NCBI RefSeq assembly: GCF_000004195.4
Contig: NC_030679.2
Coordinates: 27,269,712 to 27,333,711, forward strand
Reading direction: 5' to 3'
DNA: 64,000 nucleotides
Source: Xenopus tropicalis
Lineage: Eukaryota; Chordata; Amphibia; Anura; Pipidae
The translations under genes were made by a program, and so were the position numbers. This document shows, piece by piece, positions 59,417 through 64,000 of the stretch (the first letter of the stretch is position 1; every line of letters starts with the position of its first letter). Below the pieces are notes generated by a model. The model had not been told where the DNA came from. It ran no database searches and saw only the letters and a program-made list of their open reading frames with translations.

Positions 59417-60424
59417 GAGGGGTTTATTCATCAAAGTATGAGTTTGAATCCCAAATTGGGAAAAATGTGGATTAAATACAATAATTTCTGATGATCGCAA
59501 ATATCACAAAAATGCTCATGAAAAAAATTGAATTAATCACAATAATATGGTATTGGCAATCCGAAGATCACAAAATTTTCGTATCCGAACGATAGTAAAC
59601 AGCAGGAAAACCTTTCCAACTTTGATCCATCTGTGCATGATTTTGGAAGCCTCCCATAGGGCTCAATGGCACTCTGCAGCTCCAACCCGGCCCAAGGAAA
59701 GTCTCCCATAGGGCTCAATGGCACTCTGCAGCTCCAACCTGGCCCAAGGAAAGTCTCCCATAGGGCTCAATGGCACTCTGCAGCTCCAACCCGGCCCAAG
59801 GAAAGCCTCCCATAGGGCTCAATGGCACTCTGCAGCTCCAACCCGGCCCAAGGAAAGTCTCCCATAGGGCTCAATGGCACTCTGCAGCTCCAACCTGGCC
59901 CAAGGAAAGTCTCCCATAGGGCTCAATGGCACTCTGCAGCTCCAACCTGGCCCAAGGAAAGTCTCCCATAGGGCTCAATGGCACTCTGCAGCTCCAACCT
60001 GGCCCAAGGAAAGTCTCCCATAGGGCTCAATGGCACTCTGCAGCTCCAACCTGGCCCAAGGAAAGTCTCCCATAGGGCTCAATGGCACTCTGCAGCTCCA
60101 ACCCGGCCCAAGGAAAGTCTCCCATAGGGCTCAATGGCACTCTGCAGCTCCAACCCGGCCCAAGGAAAGTCTTCCATAGGGCCCAATGGCACTGTGCAGC
60201 TCCAACCTGGCCCAAGTAAAGTCTCCCATAAGGCTCAATGGCACTCTGCAGCTCCAACCTGACCCAACTTTCGTACTTGCCGCAACAATATGAGATTGTC
60301 GCACAAATTTTTTCGCAAAGTACGAAAAAGTCGCGCAAAATACGAAAAAGTTGCAGAAAATACACACAGTACACTCAAATATAATTTTTTTGTAATTCGT
60401 ACTCGTACTTTAATAAATAGGCCC
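59417..60424 (+). mobile_element. MITE carrying an internal minisatellite
   Basis: Left terminus GGGGTTTATTCATCAAAGTA-TGAGTTTGAAT and right terminus (reversed) GGGGCCTATTTATTAAAGTA-CGAGTACGAAT form inverted repeats of about 31 bp. The subterminal region on the right has GCGCAAAATACGAAAAAG words. Its middle is the 52-bp tandem array. Open frames of up to 115 codons on the minus strand come from the array, not from genes. Confidence 0.8.
59651..60270. repeat. Minisatellite, 12 units of 52 bp
   Basis: Unit CTCCCATAGGGCTCAATGGC + ACTCTGCAGCTCCAACC + (C/T)GGCCCAAGGAAAGT. Starts at 59651, 59703, 59755 and so on, every 52 bp, to 60223. Units differ mainly at one CCCGG/CCTGG position. The last two units are more diverged (CTTCCATAGGGCCC; CATAAGGCTC; GACCC), as expected at an array edge. 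Confidence 0.95.
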
Positions 60425-61253
60425 CAGAAAGTGACATTACTTTAAAAAGTGCATGTGTGTCTCCATAAATATACTGTAAGTATATTACTAAATATGCCAA
60501 ATTCAAATTATGCAAAATGGACAATAAGCAATGCTCTGTTTTGTATAAGGTTTTGAATATAGGTAAAAAAGAGTTACTAAAAAACTTGCGGAATCACATT
60601 TTGATTTCCTTTTTCACTCATCCTTTGCCAATGGAAAAAAGGAAATTAAATAGAAAGCAGTTACTGTTGCATTTACTATTAGCGCAAGAAAAACTGAATA
60701 AACCAACAAATGTTTTAATATTACATAAACTACAACTATTTGTAAAAGGTCAATGCATACCTTATAAAAAGAAAAAACATTTAAGTTCCACAAAGTATGC
60801 TTTTTATAGTGTTGTTTCCTGATAAGTTCACTAGTGGAAAACTAGTGAAAAAATTAATAACGTTTGTGCCTAAGTTTTTTTTATTACTTGCCATTTTGAG
60901 CATAATTAATTTGTACATATTGTAATTCCTATAGCATATAGGGAAAATAATAAACTTTTTTGCACCAGATGCAAAAAAGAAAATATAAAATTCTATTCAG
61001 CATTGAAATCTTAAAAAAGAAAATATAAAATTCTATTTAGCATTGAAATGAAGATTTTTTGCTGCAATTGCACTTTTTCAGCAAATTAAATGTATGCCAT
61101 AACTTATTTTAGATTATTTTAGATATAAACAATGTTTTTAGTCACACATATCAATACATCTGTGCTAATATCCTGAAATGATATTCAATTTATAAAAATG
61201 TGTATTTCTGTGTATATATTCTGCTCTAAGAAAAAACTACAGTGAATTTACTT
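60425..61253. other. Upstream spacer of exon 61457
   Basis: No gene; the 101-codon frame at 60517 has no recognisable product and the region is homologous to non-coding spacers at 50148 and 55008. A 40-bp tandem duplication (AAAAAAGAAAATATAAAATT-CTATT...) lies at about 60973-61052; exon 55979's spacer has one copy (about 55515). Confidence 0.5.
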
Positions 61254-61302
61254 CTCAGTGCTGCAGTACCAAATTTGCACCTCAGAGCGCCGCTGTTCAC
61301 CA
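61254..61302 (+). promoter_or_regulatory. CSE promoter element of exon 61457
   Basis: CTCAGTGCTGCAGTACCAAA, then CACCTCAGAGCGCCGCTGTT and CACCA. Complete with intact box; 155 bp to the start codon. Confidence 0.9.
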
Positions 61303-61456
61303 ATAAGTAGAATCATTCTCATACTAAATACCACTGCAGAACAGCAAGAAGAAAAACATTCTCTGGATTATTTTCATGAAGAAAGGGGATTGTATTTGTC
61401 GCCTCATAGGAATATATTTTACTTCTACAAGATTTCATAAACAGACAAAGGCAGAG

Positions 61457-63871
61457 ATGAAAATCCAAAAGACATACAAGGGATACAAATGGCAAGTAAT
61501 ATTTTTATTTTTATTCTCATGGCTTTGTCATTCAGTCTCTGGGCAGCTTCATTATTCTATTGCTGAAGAACTGGGAAAAGATGCTGTTATTGCAAATATT
61601 GTGAATGATCTTGGACTGGCTATTGAAAAGGTTATGTCTCGAAAATTTAGTATTGTTTCCCGTGTTTCAGAAAAATATTTGTCTGTAAATTTAGAAAATG
61701 GAAACCTCTATGTAAAGGACAGGATAGACAGAGAGAGACTGTGCCAGACAGCACCTTCCTGCTTCCTAACCTTTGATGCAGTAGTTGAAAATCCATTAAA
61801 TATTTTCAGTGTTAAAATTGAAATTCAGGATATAAATGATAATGCTCCAGTTTTTTTTCCTGAAGTTTTCACTTTAAAAATGAATGAACAAACACCACCA
61901 GGGACTCATTTGGTTTTACAAAATGCAGAAGATCCAGATATTGGCATTAATGCTGTTCAGTCATACAGACTTAGTGACAATCAGTATTTCAGGCTGAATG
62001 AAAAGACCAACAGTGATCTGAGTAAAACTCCAGAGCTTGTGTTAGAGAAACCTCTAGATCGTGAGACACAAAGCATTCATGAATTAATCCTAACAGCTTC
62101 TGATGGGGGAAACCCCTTAAGGACTGGCACTGCTTTAATTAGGATTATTGTTACTGATTATAATGATAACTTACCTGTGTTCACTCAAGAAGTATATAAA
62201 GTAAGTATAAGAGAAAATGCACCAATTAATTCTACTGTAATCATTTTAACTGCTACTGACAAAGATGAAGGTACAAATGCACAGATCACATATTCCATCA
62301 GCAAAACATCAAAAAACAACTTTTATACCAGTATTTTTAATATAAATCCTGCAACAGGAGAAATTACAACAAAAGAAAATTTTAATTTTGAAAACAAAGA
62401 ACATTATGAAATGTCAGTACAAGCAGAAGATGGAGGCGGCTTGGTAGCACAGTCAAAAGTTTTAATAGAAATTATGGATGAAAATGACAATGCCCCTGAG
62501 ATATCCATTAGATCACTATCTACCCCTATTCCTGAGGACTCGGCTCCTGGCACTTTGATAGCACTGATTGAGGTTCATGACCAAGACTCTGGAGAAAATG
62601 GAGAAGTTGAATGTCAGATAATTGGCCCATCACCCTTTCAGTTACTTTCATCCTCCAGTAGATACTACAAAATTGTAAATACAGGTTCTTTGGACAGAGA
62701 ACTGGTACCATGGTACAATATCACAATTCTTGCTACAGACAGAGGATCTCCTCAACTTTCCACAATGAAATTCATCAAGCTGGATATATCAGATGTTAAC
62801 GATAATCCACCAATGTTTGTAAAATCTACATTTGTTGCTTATTTGCCAGAAAACAATCTTCCGGGAGCTTCAATATACAGCATACATGCATCAGATCCTG
62901 ATTATGGTAATAATGCTAAAATCATTTATTCAATTTCCAACATAAATACAGAGGATTTTCCTGTGTCTCCTTATTTCTCTATTAACATTGAGACTGGAGT
63001 TCTTTATGCTCAGCGATCATTTGATTATGAGCAGCACAAGGAGTTTCAAATGAATGTAAATGCTAAAGACAATGGATCTCCTCCTTTGAGTAGCAATGTC
63101 ACCTTGATTATCAACATAATAGATCAGAATGATAATGCGCCAAAAATCTTGTATCCATCAACAGAAAGTGGCGGTTCTCCTATTTATGAGATGGTCCCTT
63201 TTGCCTCAGTACAAGGTTCTTTAATAACAAAGGTTATCGCAGTGGATGCAGACTCCGGACATAACTCTTGGCTTTCTTACCATTTCATACAAATGTCAGA
63301 ACCCTCCCCCTTCAGCATTAGTCAGCATACGGGTGAAATTCGGACATCACGCATATTTCAGGAGAAGGATATTTTGAAACATAAGGTGGTCATTATGGTA
63401 AAAGACAATGGAGACCCTTCTCTTTCAACAACAGTTACATTAAGCCTTGTTGTGGGTGATCATTTTCCAGAAGTGGTTCCCAAACTCAATAACCAATTTA
63501 ATGATGGAGGGCCTTCTTCAATTATGCAAAACATGTACTTAATAATTGCACTGGCTCTAATTTCCTTGTTATTTATCATAGCTGTCATGTTGGTGATTAT
63601 ATCAAAATATAAAGAGTCAAAACCACCACCAGAATTTCCAACTTTAAACACAAATCTGTATTCCCAGTTTGACCCAAGGATGCTTTCCAATTACAACAAT
63701 GGGACTTTGAGTCTTCCCTATTCCTACAATGTTTGTGTAGCTCTGGATTCCTCTGAAAGTGATTTCAGTTTCCTAAAGCCCAATCAGAATGTCCCTGTAG
63801 AGAATCTTATTGATGCTGATGATTCGGGATTTGGAAATGAATGTGCAAAAGAGACTTTGTCAGCAATGGAG
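61457..63871 (+). CDS. Protocadherin gamma-type variable exon (intact, 805 codons)
   Basis: Start 61457 (MKIQKTYKGYKWQVIF); the frame is open upstream to 61376, but that is conserved 5' UTR. Signal peptide 1-29, EC1 loop CQTAPSC. Compared with exon 55979, EC1 has DLGLAIEKVMSRKF, and EC3 carries SIRENAPINST and QAEDGGG (Glu for the usual Lys). EC5 has DPDYGNNAKI where others have DPDAGDNAKI. The linkers are all canonical. Directly after the helix (MYLIIALALISLLFIIAVML) it has SKYKESK: the juxtamembrane Cys kept in the other seven intact exons is Tyr. Tail: NLIDADDSGFGNECAKETLS. Donor GAG|GTGAGT. Confidence 0.94.
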
Positions 63872-64000
63872 GTGAGTTATTTTAATAGCACCTAACTTAT
63901 AGCATTAGTTCAAGGCAATTACAATGTTATTTTTAAAATATTGAGGAAGATAAAAACATTTTAATTTTGTTTTAATAAATTCTAGACATAATCCACCACA
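63872..64000. other. Start of intron/intergenic spacer, cut by window end
   Basis: Begins GTGAGT. ATTCTAGACATAATCCACCA at the end matches the start of the spacers after 46910 (ATTCTAGACCTGATCC) and 58394, so another duplicated unit or its relic probably follows. Confidence 0.5.

Noticed and set aside
59651..60270. Possible CRISPR-like array
   Set aside because: Units are contiguous tandem copies without unique spacers, and the DNA is vertebrate.
60027..60374. 115-codon minus-strand frame with repeated peptide
   Set aside because: It is the translation of the 52-bp minisatellite; 52 is not a multiple of 3, so frames rotate, and there is no start context or homology.
63872..64000. Constant gamma exon
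   Set aside because: Searched by eye for APPNTDWRFSQ-like coding text here and in all spacers; none found in the window.

Overview
The window is vertebrate genomic DNA, AT-rich and full of frog-type transposon relics. It lies inside a clustered protocadherin (cPcdh) locus. The best organism inference is Xenopus, probably X. tropicalis: the intergenic DNA carries many TTAA-flanked MITEs, LINE 3' fragments and palindromic-end elements that I recognise as frog families. No database search was possible, so species is an inference.

The genes are all on the + strand and are large single 'variable' exons of about 2.4 kb. Each encodes a signal peptide, six cadherin ectodomains (EC1-EC6), one transmembrane helix and about 90 residues of isoform-specific cytoplasmic tail. 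Each ends in a phase-0 splice donor (GAG|GTGAGT or CAG|GTAA/GTGAG). The donors, and a tail containing GTL..LPYSYNVC..LDSSESDF, fit the gamma (gammaB-like) class better than alpha (different tail) or mammalian beta (no donor). No constant exon is present; it should lie 3' of the window. Eight exons are intact: 20045, 25274, 34834, 39786, 44486, 50896, 55979 and 61457 (start positions).

Layout. 1-7.9 kb: repeats and unannotated DNA. 8-18 kb: a graveyard of four broken or fossil variable exons (about 7985, 10829, 13510 and 16253), several cut by MITEs. 18-20 kb: repeats. 20-64 kb: eight intact exons and one pseudo-exon (30286), spaced about 4.5-6.4 kb apart. The last three or four units are recent tandem duplications that include intergenic DNA. 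A conserved promoter element (CSE with the CGCT box AGCGCCGCTG) lies 150-240 bp upstream of every intact exon.

How it works (family knowledge): each variable exon has its own promoter. CTCF/cohesin-dependent promoter choice selects one or a few per neuron, and the variable exon is spliced to shared 3' constant exons. Products sit on neuronal membranes, form cis dimers and bind homophilically in trans through EC1-EC4, giving neurons a surface identity.
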